From Gammaproteobacteria bacterium (GTDB taxonomy: Bacteria > Pseudomonadota > Gammaproteobacteria > SZUA-229): a stretch of 64,000 nucleotides of DNA. A program made the position numbers and the translations under genes. Positions 18,251-28,079 of the stretch are shown one piece after another. Location of the stretch: contig JAPHSS010000014.1 of the NCBI GenBank assembly GCA_026195255.1, positions 117,262-181,261 of the forward strand, written 5' to 3'. The stretch's first letter is position 1. Each line of letters opens with the position of its first letter. The notes below the pieces were generated by a model. That model ran no database searches. It saw only the letters and a program-made list of their open reading frames with translations, and was not told where the DNA came from.

Positions 18251-19474
18251 ATGTTATCAAAAATAAATTCAATATTTTCACTGCTACTTGCTATCACGAT
18301 ATTACAGTTAGGTAATGGTCTTTTAGGAACGGCCCTTAGTATTCATGCTGGATTAGAATCCTTTTCAGATGCCGTTATTGGCATAATAATGTCAGCATTT
18401 TTTATTGGATTTATTATTGGTTCCTATATTTGTCCCCGACTTATTAGCCAGGTAGGGCATATTCGAACCTTCGCTGTACTGGCTGCCTTCGGTTCGGTTT
18501 CAGTGCTTCTTCATGGTTTGATTGTTGACCCCGTCGCCTGGTGGTTTCTGCGTATTATTTCAGGCATTTCCATGGTGGGTTTCTACCTGGTGATGGAAAG
18601 CTGGTTAATTACATTAATACCCGGTCAGTTCAGAGGTAAGATATTTTCCATATATGTTGCGATAACACTGTTCTCTTTAGGTGTAGGGCAATATTTGATC
18701 CTCTTTTATGGGGCCGGTACGCTTGCGACTTATGCTCTATGTGCAATATTTTTCACTCTTTCTCTGGTGCCAATTTCAATTACCCGTTTATCGCAACCAG
18801 CCCAGGTGGCTATTCCTAAATTAATCTTACGGCGACTTATTAATATTTCACCTCTGGGTGTGGCGGGGGCTTTAGTGACGGGTTTAGGTAATGGCGCTTT
18901 CTGGGGTTTAGGTGCCCTGTATGCGCATAATATGGGATATTCTGAAGCAGAAATTGCGTTTTTTATGAGCGCCGTTATATTTGGTGGTGCTTTATTACAA
19001 TTGCCAATTGGTAGCCTGTCTGACCGCTTTGATCGCCGTAAAGTATTAATGGTTGTATGTGTGTTTGCGACACTTATGGCTTTAGGTATTTTTATATTTT
19101 CTCAGCAATCACAGCTTATGCTTATGTTGAGTGCAATACTATATGGTGGTTTTTCTTTTTCTGTTTATTCTTTAGCTGTCGCTCATACTAATGATCACAT
19201 AGAACCGGCAGAAGTGATGGATGCTACCCAGGGTTTATTGTTAGTGAATGGAATAGGCGCCGCTATTGGACCTGTTATTGCCGGTGTGTTTATGCAAAGT
19301 ATCGGGGCTCAGGGATTGATGATATATTTCGCTATCGTTTTTGGAGTACTAGCTTTATTTGTATTGTATAGAATGGGTGTAAGTACGCCTATACCCAATG
19401 AAGAGCAGGGTGATTTTGTAGCCATGGCGCGGACCGGGACGGCAGCAGTAGAAATGGATCCTCGCACTGAATAA
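18251..19474 (+). CDS. MFS transporter, YcaD-like
   Basis: A 407-residue membrane protein with about twelve predicted helices. Between helices 2 and 3 is a conserved loop GSYICPRLISQVGHIR. The central repeat of the motif is GSLSDRFDRRKVLM (the MFS A-motif, about residues 255-270). The layout resembles the YcaD subgroup of major facilitator proteins, whose substrates are mostly unknown. It is monocistronic, ends in a hydrophilic tail, and is followed by a hairpin with a T-run. The call as an MFS transporter is firm; export of a small toxic compound is only a guess. Confidence 0.88.
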   Translation: MLSKINSIFSLLLAITILQLGNGLLGTALSIHAGLESFSDAVIGIIMSAFFIGFIIGSYICPRLISQVGHIRTFAVLAAFGSVSVLLHGLIVDPVAWWFLRIISGISMVGFYLVMESWLITLIPGQFRGKIFSIYVAITLFSLGVGQYLILFYGAGTLATYALCAIFFTLSLVPISITRLSQPAQVAIPKLILRRLINISPLGVAGALVTGLGNGAFWGLGALYAHNMGYSEAEIAFFMSAVIFGGALLQLPIGSLSDRFDRRKVLMVVCVFATLMALGIFIFSQQSQLMLMLSAILYGGFSFSVYSLAVAHTNDHIEPAEVMDATQGLLLVNGIGAAIGPVIAGVFMQSIGAQGLMIYFAIVFGVLALFVLYRMGVSTPIPNEEQGDFVAMARTGTAAVEMDPRTE

Positions 19475-19541
19475 ACATTTTATTTGTTTTATATTTATAG
19501 CGTTAGATTTAGCCTTAATTATTAAACCTAATTAAAATTTT

Positions 19542-19566
19542 AACGACAACTGCAGTCGTTAGTTTT
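19542..19566. terminator. Hairpin with T-run, probable bidirectional terminator
   Basis: The stem AACGAC / GTCGTT (19542-19547 with 19555-19560) encloses a 7-base loop and is followed by AGTTTT. On the other strand AAAATTTT precedes it. It lies between the convergent MFS and tamB genes, where a shared terminator is expected. Confidence 0.5.
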
Positions 19567-19721
19567 AAATGGGTTGGTGTTGCTGCTAATTCTATATTTT
19601 TAGCAAAGCAATGCTAAAGTTCTTCTCGAGTGACTGTGCCTGTTTTGCTTTTTTTACTTGCCATTTATTCAAATTCTATAAAGGCCAGGTGCCACGCAAG
19701 CAATTTAGGTGTAATAAAAAA

Positions 19722-22700
19722 CTATCGTTGAATGGTGTATATAATATCAGCGCCATGAGCCTCACCACTTTCAGCTTTAAGCTGCCATTTATCAGAAATC
19801 TGATAACGCACTGTCAGTGTGTTGAAAGACTCAATTAATCCAACACCGTAACTGACATATAATTTGGGTGAAAGATAACGGCCTACAACCAGTGATGCCT
19901 GATCTCCATCATCATGGCTTTCGACTCTCGCTTCATCAAGTCCGAACTGATCACCCAGAACACGTGCAAAATAATCACCGCCGCTCAGGCTTAAAGCTAA
20001 AGTAGCTTTTGCTACAGTTGAGCTCTCTTTACCAGAGGTGTTTTCCAAAGGGCGACCCAGTATTAGATAAGATAAAGTTTCGGTTTGTCCCATAGCGGGA
20101 GTAGAAAATAGTTCCAGTTGAGGTTGAGCCAGGCTGCCTTTTATTTTGAAACCGGCGGTTACATCATTAATGCGGCGTACGGCACGAAGATCAAGCCCCG
20201 GGTTAGTTAGCGGGCTACGAGTATAAAGTAGACGGCCATGCTCAATATCAAGGCGTTGACCGTAAGCTCGGTAGCGGCCTTCAGGAATATTAATTTCACC
20301 AGTGGCTTTCGATGGTTGACCGGGTTCATCTTCAAGTAACAGATTGCCACCGAGACGTCCCTCAAAACCAAATCCATAAAAACTAACGCGATCGCCAAGT
20401 GTCAATCGCGTTTTAGTGAAGATGGCCCATTTCTGCTCAACCGTTTGTTCTCCCCCTATGATAACGACATCGTCAGAAACTCTGGCAGCGGTAGTGATAT
20501 CTTTGGGTTGCAGCTTCGCGTAAGGGATGTGAATTTTGCCTTTAATATCGATTATGTTTTTATGCAGTTTAATTTTTAAGTCAGGTGAAATATGTACATG
20601 TGCTTCAGGTATGTGTGAGGCAGTAAACTGATTTCCTGCGATGCTGATTTCTGTTGGCCAGCCAGCGTCTTTATCAATAACAGTTTGACCCTGAACAGAT
20701 ATATTCCCATCACCAGAAAGAGCATCAAGTTGGAAATTGAAATTTTCAGAGCGTTTTTTAACACCTATAATATTGAGGTTCTCAATTTTCAGACCTAAGC
20801 CTGGTACTTTCAGGCTTCCGTTTAGAAGGTCGGCCTGGCCATATAAGTTGGGCTGGGCAAGGGTGCCATCAATATTGAAATCGAACTTAACATCCCCACG
20901 CAGTTCCTGTATTTCTGGAATGATGGCTTCAATTAATCCCAGGTTGTGGATTTCTGATTTTATATTGGCGATTATTTTTTGTTGTTGCGTATTTATATCA
21001 AGTAAACTGGCTTCAGGTAATTGAACCCATGCAAGAAAATTGTCGCCATTATCCATGGATAAACTAGCGTTGGCTTTTGTTTGCTTTTTCTCCATTATGA
21101 TTTCTATTTTTCCACTGTGATATTTCCAGTGTTCGAATTCACCCTGTAACAGAGGGTAATTGACTGCACCTTCTGGTAAGTCGATAAGAATATTGCCTAA
21201 CAGTTGATTGGGTATTTGTTGTCTCAGCCTGGCTGTAGCATTTACCAGTCCGTCAAACTTAATGTCTGGGGGTAACCAGGAATTAAAAATTTTCAATGGA
21301 AATTTTTGCATCACAAGACTGGACTGCCAGTCAGTCTCTTTGAATTCCGTAGAGGCACATAAACTGGCATGCTGACTATTGTGTAAACACAGATCACCCG
21401 TCACGAAAGACTTGTTAGTAATGTTAAGTGAAACCGGATCCCTTAGTTGCCAGTTATCATATTGCGCACTTTGTATGTCGAAGCGTTCAATCATGCCACT
21501 CCAGCCGTTTTCATCGGCAGTGCCATTAAGCTCGAGTTGAGCGGTTAATTTTTCTGCGAGGGCTTTTACCTGCAACTGCTGATGGTTGGAATTGATGTCC
21601 AGAGACTGCAAAAAATATTCATTTAGTTTGAGCGACTGTGCACTTAGCTGGATATTGAGTTGCTGCCACTTAAACAGATCTATATTCAGTGTGCCATTAA
21701 CAGCGCCAACTTCATAATCGGATAGTTTTAATGAACTGGCGTTTATAGTTGCATTAACTATGGGGGCGTTTTGTGTGCCATTGATCTGGCCATTAGCCAG
21801 TAACTGGCCACGCGCAAGTGGGTAGAGTTCAGACAGGTCCTGGGTTTTAATATCCCAGTTTAATTTCAGTTTATCGCCTAACTGTCCCATAGCACTGATT
21901 TTAGAATCGCCTGACTGAAAATCGAAAAATGAAATATCTACATTATTCTCATGCCAGGCCATACGTGTACGTAAAGAAACAGGATGTTTGCGTAGTGTGC
22001 CAGTTAGTTTTGTTATGTCTGTATCAACAAAAAGCTCGCCATTCTTGAGGTGACCTTTAGTGTTTATATTTGCTTTAAGTTGGCCTGGCCACTGCGGCCA
22101 GAGACTCGCAGGGTCGATATTTGTTGCCTTGATGTCTGCAGCCCAGTTTAACTCAGACGACCAGTTGAGCTGTCCGCTGGCATTAAAAACACCCTTTAAT
22201 GCTTTAACTTGCAGAGATTGTACACGCAACTCCTCTCGATTGCCCTCGGCACTGGCAACCCAGGTGGAGGGTGCAGCTTCAGGCCATGGGCTGTCAGTGG
22301 TCAGATTTATTTTATAGTGCTCAGCATTGCCTTCAATAGAGGCCTCACCATGAGCACTGTCAAACCAGGCAGAGTGTAACATCGGCCAACGCAAATTCTG
22401 CCAGTCTAGTTTAAGGTTAATATTGCCGCCATTACTGGCGGGCAACCACTGACCACTGGCATTAAGTTTTGTATTGCTGCGAGGCGCATGTAAATTTAAC
22501 TGATCAATTTGAATTGTATTATCACTCAATCGCTGCAACTTAAATTGTGTGTCAAAATTGCCTGTTTCAGAATTAAGCGCATCAAGATTACCTGTTATGC
22601 TGGCCGTGGAAAGATCACCCTTCGTTTTGAGTTTGAGAGCACCGCTAATAGCCGGCAAATCTGAATGTAATTTTAAAGTTTCAAAATGTGAGACATCTAT

Positions 22701-23456
22701 TGAAGCCTGCCAGTTGAGTTGATTAAGTAGATCATAAAACTCTGCATCAAGTGTTAGTTGCAATGGACCACTTACTTTTTGCTTTAAGCGGTTTTTTTTG
22801 ACATTGCCCGTTATTGAACCACTGCCTTTAACGATTGCCCTGGAAGGAAGTTCTGCCTGCCAGTTAATTTTCAGGTCATGGCGATAGTTTTTAGTTGGAT
22901 AGAGTTTTCCCATTACTTTAATATTGTATGTATCGGCACTGACACTGAACTCATCAATATCAATTTTATTGAAAGTTGAGCGAGCATTAAGTTTTATAAT
23001 ATCAACGTCATAGGTTTGTTCATTCTGAGTTAAACTCATGCTTTCGATTACTGCATTGTTTAATGTTATGTGCCAGGGCAGATTGATTTCGGGTAAACTT
23101 AAGATCTGATTCTGCGGTGGCTGATTTTGCTCTGTGTCTGGTAAAACAATGTTGAGTGATTGAATATGAAGATAATGAATATCAATTTGTGTTAGTAATA
23201 AATCGACAGGTTTCCAGTCAACTATTATCTGCCTTGATCTGATAACAGTGTCATGTGTTTTGTATTCTAAATCAGTCAGTGTAATGGGGCCGAAGAGTTT
23301 TCCCTGAATATTATTTATACTTAATTCAGCGGGCAGGTAGGGTTTGGCCTGATGATAACTCCATTGTAATCCTGCCTGTGTCATGGTTAACCAGAAAAAA
23401 ACCATTAGCGGAACAGGTACTAACAGAATAAGGAGTATAAGTAATCCCCGTTTCAT
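19722..23456 (-). CDS. tamB: Translocation and assembly module inner-membrane protein TamB
   Basis: A 1244-residue protein with an N-terminal signal anchor (LLILLILLVPVPLMVFFWL) and a long stretch of repeating beta strands. The C-terminal DUF490 domain includes GRLGGNLLLEDEPGQP, SYLILGRPLENTSG and the terminal GEAHGADIIYTIQR, all typical of TamB. TamB spans the periplasm as a hydrophobic groove and works with TamA in outer-membrane protein insertion and in phospholipid transport. The ATG overlaps the tamA stop by four bases (ATGA), giving coupled translation. Length matches the family. Confidence 0.95.
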   Translation of the reverse strand: MKRGLLILLILLVPVPLMVFFWLTMTQAGLQWSYHQAKPYLPAELSINNIQGKLFGPITLTDLEYKTHDTVIRSRQIIVDWKPVDLLLTQIDIHYLHIQSLNIVLPDTEQNQPPQNQILSLPEINLPWHITLNNAVIESMSLTQNEQTYDVDIIKLNARSTFNKIDIDEFSVSADTYNIKVMGKLYPTKNYRHDLKINWQAELPSRAIVKGSGSITGNVKKNRLKQKVSGPLQLTLDAEFYDLLNQLNWQASIDVSHFETLKLHSDLPAISGALKLKTKGDLSTASITGNLDALNSETGNFDTQFKLQRLSDNTIQIDQLNLHAPRSNTKLNASGQWLPASNGGNINLKLDWQNLRWPMLHSAWFDSAHGEASIEGNAEHYKINLTTDSPWPEAAPSTWVASAEGNREELRVQSLQVKALKGVFNASGQLNWSSELNWAADIKATNIDPASLWPQWPGQLKANINTKGHLKNGELFVDTDITKLTGTLRKHPVSLRTRMAWHENNVDISFFDFQSGDSKISAMGQLGDKLKLNWDIKTQDLSELYPLARGQLLANGQINGTQNAPIVNATINASSLKLSDYEVGAVNGTLNIDLFKWQQLNIQLSAQSLKLNEYFLQSLDINSNHQQLQVKALAEKLTAQLELNGTADENGWSGMIERFDIQSAQYDNWQLRDPVSLNITNKSFVTGDLCLHNSQHASLCASTEFKETDWQSSLVMQKFPLKIFNSWLPPDIKFDGLVNATARLRQQIPNQLLGNILIDLPEGAVNYPLLQGEFEHWKYHSGKIEIIMEKKQTKANASLSMDNGDNFLAWVQLPEASLLDINTQQQKIIANIKSEIHNLGLIEAIIPEIQELRGDVKFDFNIDGTLAQPNLYGQADLLNGSLKVPGLGLKIENLNIIGVKKRSENFNFQLDALSGDGNISVQGQTVIDKDAGWPTEISIAGNQFTASHIPEAHVHISPDLKIKLHKNIIDIKGKIHIPYAKLQPKDITTAARVSDDVVIIGGEQTVEQKWAIFTKTRLTLGDRVSFYGFGFEGRLGGNLLLEDEPGQPSKATGEINIPEGRYRAYGQRLDIEHGRLLYTRSPLTNPGLDLRAVRRINDVTAGFKIKGSLAQPQLELFSTPAMGQTETLSYLILGRPLENTSGKESSTVAKATLALSLSGGDYFARVLGDQFGLDEARVESHDDGDQASLVVGRYLSPKLYVSYGVGLIESFNTLTVRYQISDKWQLKAESGEAHGADIIYTIQR

Positions 23457-25192
23457 AAGTCAGGCCCAATATTAATGTGCAGGCGCCAGGGTGTGCCATC
23501 TTCTGTAAGTGCGCTTGCCAGATCGATACGCACCATACCAACAGGCGATTTCCAGCGCACGCCAAAACCGGCTCCTCTTTCCAGGTCGTCGCTAAATTCT
23601 TCAAGGGCGTTGCCGCCATCATAAAACAATGCCATTCCCCATTTATTATCAAAGCTGTGCTCAAATTCAATACTGCCTACCATTAGATGCTGGCCACCGA
23701 TAACGTTTCCATTTGCATCTAACGGGCCAAGTGACTCATAGGAATAACCCCGTACACTTTGTGCGCCACCGGCAAAGAAACGAATAGAAGAGGGTAGTTG
23801 ATCGAATTCTGAAGTCCAGGTGCTACCCAGGTTTCCACGGAAGATGAAACGGTTGTTGTTATTGATCGAGTTGATGGCTTTGATGCCGCCCTGAAGTTGA
23901 GAAAAATCGGTATCGGAAATTAAATTTTCACTGGCTCCTCGAAGACTTAAATCGAAACGTAAGCCGTCTATTGCGTAAATAAAATTTTTGCCCCAGGTGC
24001 GACTCCAGTTTACACTGGGGATTAACAAGGTAGAATCTCCGCCGGTGTCTGCGATCTCATAATCTTCTTCCTGGTAATTAAGAGAAATCGATTCCCGCCA
24101 TGCACCACGGCTACGATTGAGGCTGGCACCTATGGTTTGAATGGTGCTGTCAGAACTGGTTGTTTCTTCGTTTATTATTGCCGCACTGTAAATCATCTGA
24201 TCAGTACGCGGGTTGAGTATGGGTACACGATAACGAGCACTCAGGCTATAGCCAATTTTAGAGATCTTGGCCTCAGTATCAAAACGGTGCCCACTACTAT
24301 TAATACGTGGCATTTGCCAGCCAAATTTGGCACGCGCTCCAGTGTCAGTACCGTAACCCAGTCCAATAGTATAACGATGGGGTTTATGTGGTTTAAGTAT
24401 TACACTTACAGGAATTTCATGCTGATCAGTTTTTGGTTTGCCGGGATAGACTTCTACCGAGCTAAAGTAATCACTGTCATTTAAGGCATGCTGCAAGTCA
24501 ATCAATTTAGCAAGAGTGTAGGGCGAACCTTTTGTGAAAGATATATAACGACGTAAAAAAATCTCATCGAGTACATCCTGTTTAATCGAAACCTCTCCAA
24601 AGTTATATCGTTGGCCCGCGTTATAGTTCAAATAAATTTTAGCTTCATTTGTATTGATATCTATTTCTACGCGGTGTTGCTCAAAGCGAGCCTCGAAGTA
24701 ACCTCGTTCAGTTGCCAGCTTTGATAAGCTGGCTTTAAATTTTTCATATTCAATATGGTTAAAAACACTGTCTTTCAGAAGTGTATTGTTTTGAATAAAA
24801 TCATTGTATTCTTGATCCTTACTCACCTCTTCAGTTATTGAAAAGTTGAATTCAGAAATGATTGTTGCTGGTCCAGGGTCAATGTCATAACTCGCTTGCC
24901 AGTGACTGGGTGTTGTTTGAATTAAGTCAGCTTTTATAACAGGCTGGTAATAACCAAATGGTTGTAATGCGCTGGTGATTTCGGCGGGTGCTTTTTTATG
25001 CAAACGAAGGACTCGAGCAGAGCTCAATAAAGCATGTTCTTTTTGTTGTTCGATACTTAATAACAGCCGAACATTGGTTTCCAGTATATCGTCAATACCG
25101 CTGATAGTAATATCTACGCTGGTTTTTGCGTGCAGCGGTATAGAATAAATACAGACCAATATGGCGAGCAGCGTCAGCTGCATTTTATGCAT
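23453..25192 (-). CDS. tamA: Outer-membrane assembly protein TamA
   Basis: A 579-residue Omp85-family protein. A signal peptide ends at LHAKTS, three POTRA domains cover roughly residues 25-260, and the 16-strand barrel follows. Landmarks are IGLGYGTDTGARAKFGWQ, the loop-6 motif FFAGGAQSVRGYSYESLGP, and the terminal strand GVRWKSPVGMVRIDLASAL. Length is the same as E. coli TamA. It forms the outer-membrane partner of TamB, encoded immediately downstream. An MscS gene lies 16 bases upstream and might be co-transcribed. Confidence 0.95.
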   Translation of the reverse strand: MHKMQLTLLAILVCIYSIPLHAKTSVDITISGIDDILETNVRLLLSIEQQKEHALLSSARVLRLHKKAPAEITSALQPFGYYQPVIKADLIQTTPSHWQASYDIDPGPATIISEFNFSITEEVSKDQEYNDFIQNNTLLKDSVFNHIEYEKFKASLSKLATERGYFEARFEQHRVEIDINTNEAKIYLNYNAGQRYNFGEVSIKQDVLDEIFLRRYISFTKGSPYTLAKLIDLQHALNDSDYFSSVEVYPGKPKTDQHEIPVSVILKPHKPHRYTIGLGYGTDTGARAKFGWQMPRINSSGHRFDTEAKISKIGYSLSARYRVPILNPRTDQMIYSAAIINEETTSSDSTIQTIGASLNRSRGAWRESISLNYQEEDYEIADTGGDSTLLIPSVNWSRTWGKNFIYAIDGLRFDLSLRGASENLISDTDFSQLQGGIKAINSINNNNRFIFRGNLGSTWTSEFDQLPSSIRFFAGGAQSVRGYSYESLGPLDANGNVIGGQHLMVGSIEFEHSFDNKWGMALFYDGGNALEEFSDDLERGAGFGVRWKSPVGMVRIDLASALTEDGTPWRLHINIGPDL

Positions 25193-25208
25193 TCCTGTTC
25201 CTTATGAT

Positions 25209-26063
25209 TTATTTAGTTTGCTGCTTGTCTGTGAGCACTTCAACGGGAAAGGCTTTTGTTTCATTTCCTGTGTATAGAGTACGGTGGGGAAATGGTATTT
25301 CAATCCCCTGTTCATCAAATGCATTTTTAATTTCCTCATGGATACTATTTTTTAACTCAAGAAATTTTTCTCTTTTTGCCCATACAGAGTACTGAATGTC
25401 TAAAGATGAATCACCAAATCCCTGAAAAATATATAACGGTTTAGGTTCTTCAAGGCAGAGCGGGTTTCTATTTGCCACTGCATCAAGGGTTGCGCGTACT
25501 TTTTTCAAATCTTCTTTGTATGCAACACCTACCATCACATCCAGTCGTCGAATAGGAAAACGACTTAGTGTTGTTACTTCTGATTTAATCAGTGATTCGT
25601 TGGGTATGCGTACAAATAAATTATCAAAGGTTCGAAGCTTAACTGATAATAAATCTATAGAAAGAACTTCCCCGGTTGTGGTGCCTACGCGAATTGTATC
25701 ACCAACAGTAAACGGGCGTTCAGCAACCAGGAATAAGCCGCTAATTAAATTAGATGCGGATGTTTGTGATGCAAAACCAACAGCTACAGAGAATACCCCG
25801 GCTGCACCGAGCAATACGCTGAGGTTAAAGCCTAGTTCACGTAGCGCAGATACTAGAAACAGAACAAGAATTAAATAATAGCTGCCCCGCTTGAGTAGCA
25901 TAATGCGATGGTTGTCTATTTTTTTGCTAGCTAACTTTTCTAATGATGCGCTAAATAATCTGGCAATAATGATGCCTATAATTATGAGGGTGATTGCACG
26001 GATTAACCCCCATATCTTTTCACTGCTTAGAAAATTAACAATGTCAGCCCAGAACTCATTCAT
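25209..26063 (-). CDS. Small mechanosensitive channel, MscS family
   Basis: A 284-residue protein with three transmembrane helices. The pore-lining TM3 is LLGAAGVFSVAVGFASQTSASNLISGLF, given here only as positions about 85-112, with the Gly/Ala packing needed for gating. The cytoplasmic beta domain follows with FTVGDTIRVGTTTGEV and RIPNESLIKSEVTT. It should open under membrane tension during hypo-osmotic shock. It sits between a DUF432 gene (20 bases upstream) and tamA, in line with reported DUF432-MscS neighbourhoods. Its length is that of E. coli MscS. Confidence 0.92.
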   Translation of the reverse strand: MNEFWADIVNFLSSEKIWGLIRAITLIIIGIIIARLFSASLEKLASKKIDNHRIMLLKRGSYYLILVLFLVSALRELGFNLSVLLGAAGVFSVAVGFASQTSASNLISGLFLVAERPFTVGDTIRVGTTTGEVLSIDLLSVKLRTFDNLFVRIPNESLIKSEVTTLSRFPIRRLDVMVGVAYKEDLKKVRATLDAVANRNPLCLEEPKPLYIFQGFGDSSLDIQYSVWAKREKFLELKNSIHEEIKNAFDEQGIEIPFPHRTLYTGNETKAFPVEVLTDKQQTK

Positions 26064-26083
26064 AATTATTTCTCGTTCTATTT

Positions 26084-26896
26084 CTAGCTAAATACAGTGC
26101 TAAAGGCGCGGAATAAAACACTGCTGTCTGCTGTTTTACGTGCCTCATTGATTTTTTTCATGCGACCTTTATTTTTAGGTGGTCTGTTGTCAATTTTCAA
26201 TTCGGCAAGGTCACCATCTTTTTCACGCGTCAGCGTTATCTGGGGCGTCCATAGTTGCCCCGTTGATGATGCGTATAAAGGTAATAGAGGTGTAGGTAAA
26301 TTTAATCTATCTAATAAAAGTGTAGTTTTACTCCGATTGCGAATTAACACAGGGGTTATCGCTCTGTGTGATCGATCAGGTATATCTTCAAAATTTAAAC
26401 GACAATGGGTAGTTGATGCATAGCAAAATTCACCTTCAAGAGTGGAAGGACCAAACCATGTATCTGAAAGACGCTGAATGGCAATAGATGTCAGTACCTT
26501 TTCAGGAGTGCTGCCAATTGCTATTTCAAGCCATAGTGAAGAGCTGACATACAGGATAACTTCTTCACCTGCCGTTAGATTAAATGGTATATGAGGGCGC
26601 GAAATAATTGAGCGATCTGCAAGTTGTGGCGTAATTATTAGTTGACCAGTTGTGTTGTGTAAAACATAACGTGAGTTGTTATTAAGCGTCTCTGGTAACT
26701 GCTCGGTATTCTTGATCTCCCAGTTACTATCTAGCCTGTTAAAATCATCCGTAGGTTCATAAGCAATTTGCCATTCATTTTTTAAACGGCGGACTATTAA
26801 TTTTAACTGTCCGATCTGCCATTCTTTATTTTCTTCGATCTCCAGCTTAAAATTACCCCACCAGAAAGGCTGTTTGTTAACTTCGACTGTCATCAT
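26084..26896 (-). CDS. DUF432 family protein
   Basis: A 270-residue soluble protein without a signal peptide. It opens with QPFWWGNFKLEIEENKEW and continues in beta-rich segments containing SRPHIPFNLTAGEEVILYVSSSLW and PVLIRNRSKTTLLLDRLNLP. I match this to DUF432, a small family often encoded beside MscS-type channels in archaea and bacteria. The adjacent MscS gene supports a shared role, perhaps as a cytoplasmic regulator of the channel, but no biochemical function is known to me. Family assignment by eye is fairly good; function is inference. Confidence 0.65.
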   Translation of the reverse strand: MMTVEVNKQPFWWGNFKLEIEENKEWQIGQLKLIVRRLKNEWQIAYEPTDDFNRLDSNWEIKNTEQLPETLNNNSRYVLHNTTGQLIITPQLADRSIISRPHIPFNLTAGEEVILYVSSSLWLEIAIGSTPEKVLTSIAIQRLSDTWFGPSTLEGEFCYASTTHCRLNFEDIPDRSHRAITPVLIRNRSKTTLLLDRLNLPTPLLPLYASSTGQLWTPQITLTREKDGDLAELKIDNRPPKNKGRMKKINEARKTADSSVLFRAFSTVFS

Positions 26897-27021
26897 GCTT
26901 CTCTTAGTGATCAGCTCTATAACTTAATACATGCTTTTTATAAAAATTTAAAGGCTGTTTCATAGGTAGATTGTATATTTAAAATTGACTTTTGTTTATA
27001 TAATTTACTATTCAGTTCTGT

Positions 27022-28074
27022 TTAGATAATAGGGCTTTCTGTATGAGGTGATGGTATCAGTTCATGTGAATGTTCTTCCTGAAATTCATCCACTTTAGCT
27101 TCAATTTCATGTATGTCTTCAAATCGAGCAATGTGGAATAGAGCGTCGCCTTCATTAACCAGCGGCAGGTTTGTTCTGCCAATTACGATTCCATTGAATG
27201 AAGAAACTACATTACTTTCAGTTCCACCAAATGGATCTGCAACGACACCTAATAGAGTATTCTTTTTTACCCGGCTGCCCAGGGCAACCATAGCACGTAA
27301 AATACCGCTATCCGATGCGCGAACCCAGGTACTGGATCGAGCGACCACCGGATCAATTTGTTTTTTTGATTTGCTGCGTGATGGGGGTAACATTTCCAGT
27401 GTACGCATAACATTGATAATACCTTTAACGCCTGCGCGTATAGATACTTCATCAAATCGAAGTGCCTCTCCTGCTTCGTATAACAGCATAGGAATACCAT
27501 ATCCCGCAGCGGCCTCTCTTAATGAACCGTCACGTAAATTAGATGAAATAACAACAGGTACATCGAAAGCCCTGGCTAATTGATTGGTTTCCTCATCGTC
27601 TAGATTAGCTCTAATTTGAGGCAGGTTATCTCGATGAAGTGCACCTGTGTGCAAATCAATACCATGTGTGCTTTGCGTGACTATTTCTTTCATAAAAAGA
27701 TAAGCCAGGCGCGCGGCTAAAGAGCCTTTTTCTGAGCCTGGAAATGAACGGTTCAAATCACGTCTGTCAGGTAGATATCGTGAATGGTTAATTAAACCAT
27801 GAATATTTACGATAGGAACCGCGATAATAGTTCCCCTTAAACGTTTTAATGCGGGGAGTTTTAATAAGCGGCGTATAATCTCAACGCCATTTATTTCATC
27901 ACCGTGAATGGCCGCACTAATAAACAGGCGAGGTCCTGTTTTTTTTCCTTTAATAACATGAACCGGCATCGTCATAGGGGTATGCGTATATAAACGAGTC
28001 ACAGGTAGTTCTATAGTTGTGCTTGTTCCAGGCGCAAACGTATGGCCATGTATTTCTAATGGCGGTTTTGGCAT
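27022..28074 (-). CDS. Succinylglutamate desuccinylase/aspartoacylase family hydrolase
   Basis: A 350-residue zinc carboxypeptidase-like protein (M14, AstE/AspA branch). Metal-binding residues are visible in ISAAIHGDEINGVEI (His and Glu) and in the later HTGALHRDNLPQIR; the catalytic glutamate is in LLYEAGEALRFDE. Its usual partners are RimK and a retropepsin-like protease, which lie directly upstream in the same direction with a 5-base gap. It may hydrolyse the product of the ligase or a related N-acyl amino acid. A short decayed copy of its middle section exists at 41131-41266. Confidence 0.88.
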   Translation of the reverse strand: MPKPPLEIHGHTFAPGTSTTIELPVTRLYTHTPMTMPVHVIKGKKTGPRLFISAAIHGDEINGVEIIRRLLKLPALKRLRGTIIAVPIVNIHGLINHSRYLPDRRDLNRSFPGSEKGSLAARLAYLFMKEIVTQSTHGIDLHTGALHRDNLPQIRANLDDEETNQLARAFDVPVVISSNLRDGSLREAAAGYGIPMLLYEAGEALRFDEVSIRAGVKGIINVMRTLEMLPPSRSKSKKQIDPVVARSSTWVRASDSGILRAMVALGSRVKKNTLLGVVADPFGGTESNVVSSFNGIVIGRTNLPLVNEGDALFHIARFEDIHEIEAKVDEFQEEHSHELIPSPHTESPII

Positions 28075-28079
28075 TAAGC

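Noticed and set aside
19611..19838. A plus-strand frame running into the end of tamB
   Set aside because: It overlaps the conserved C-terminus of TamB on the other strand and has no motif.
27113..27583. A long open frame opposite the desuccinylase-family gene
   Set aside because: It lies wholly on the antisense strand of a clearly coding gene and has no recognisable motif, so it is a shadow of codon usage.
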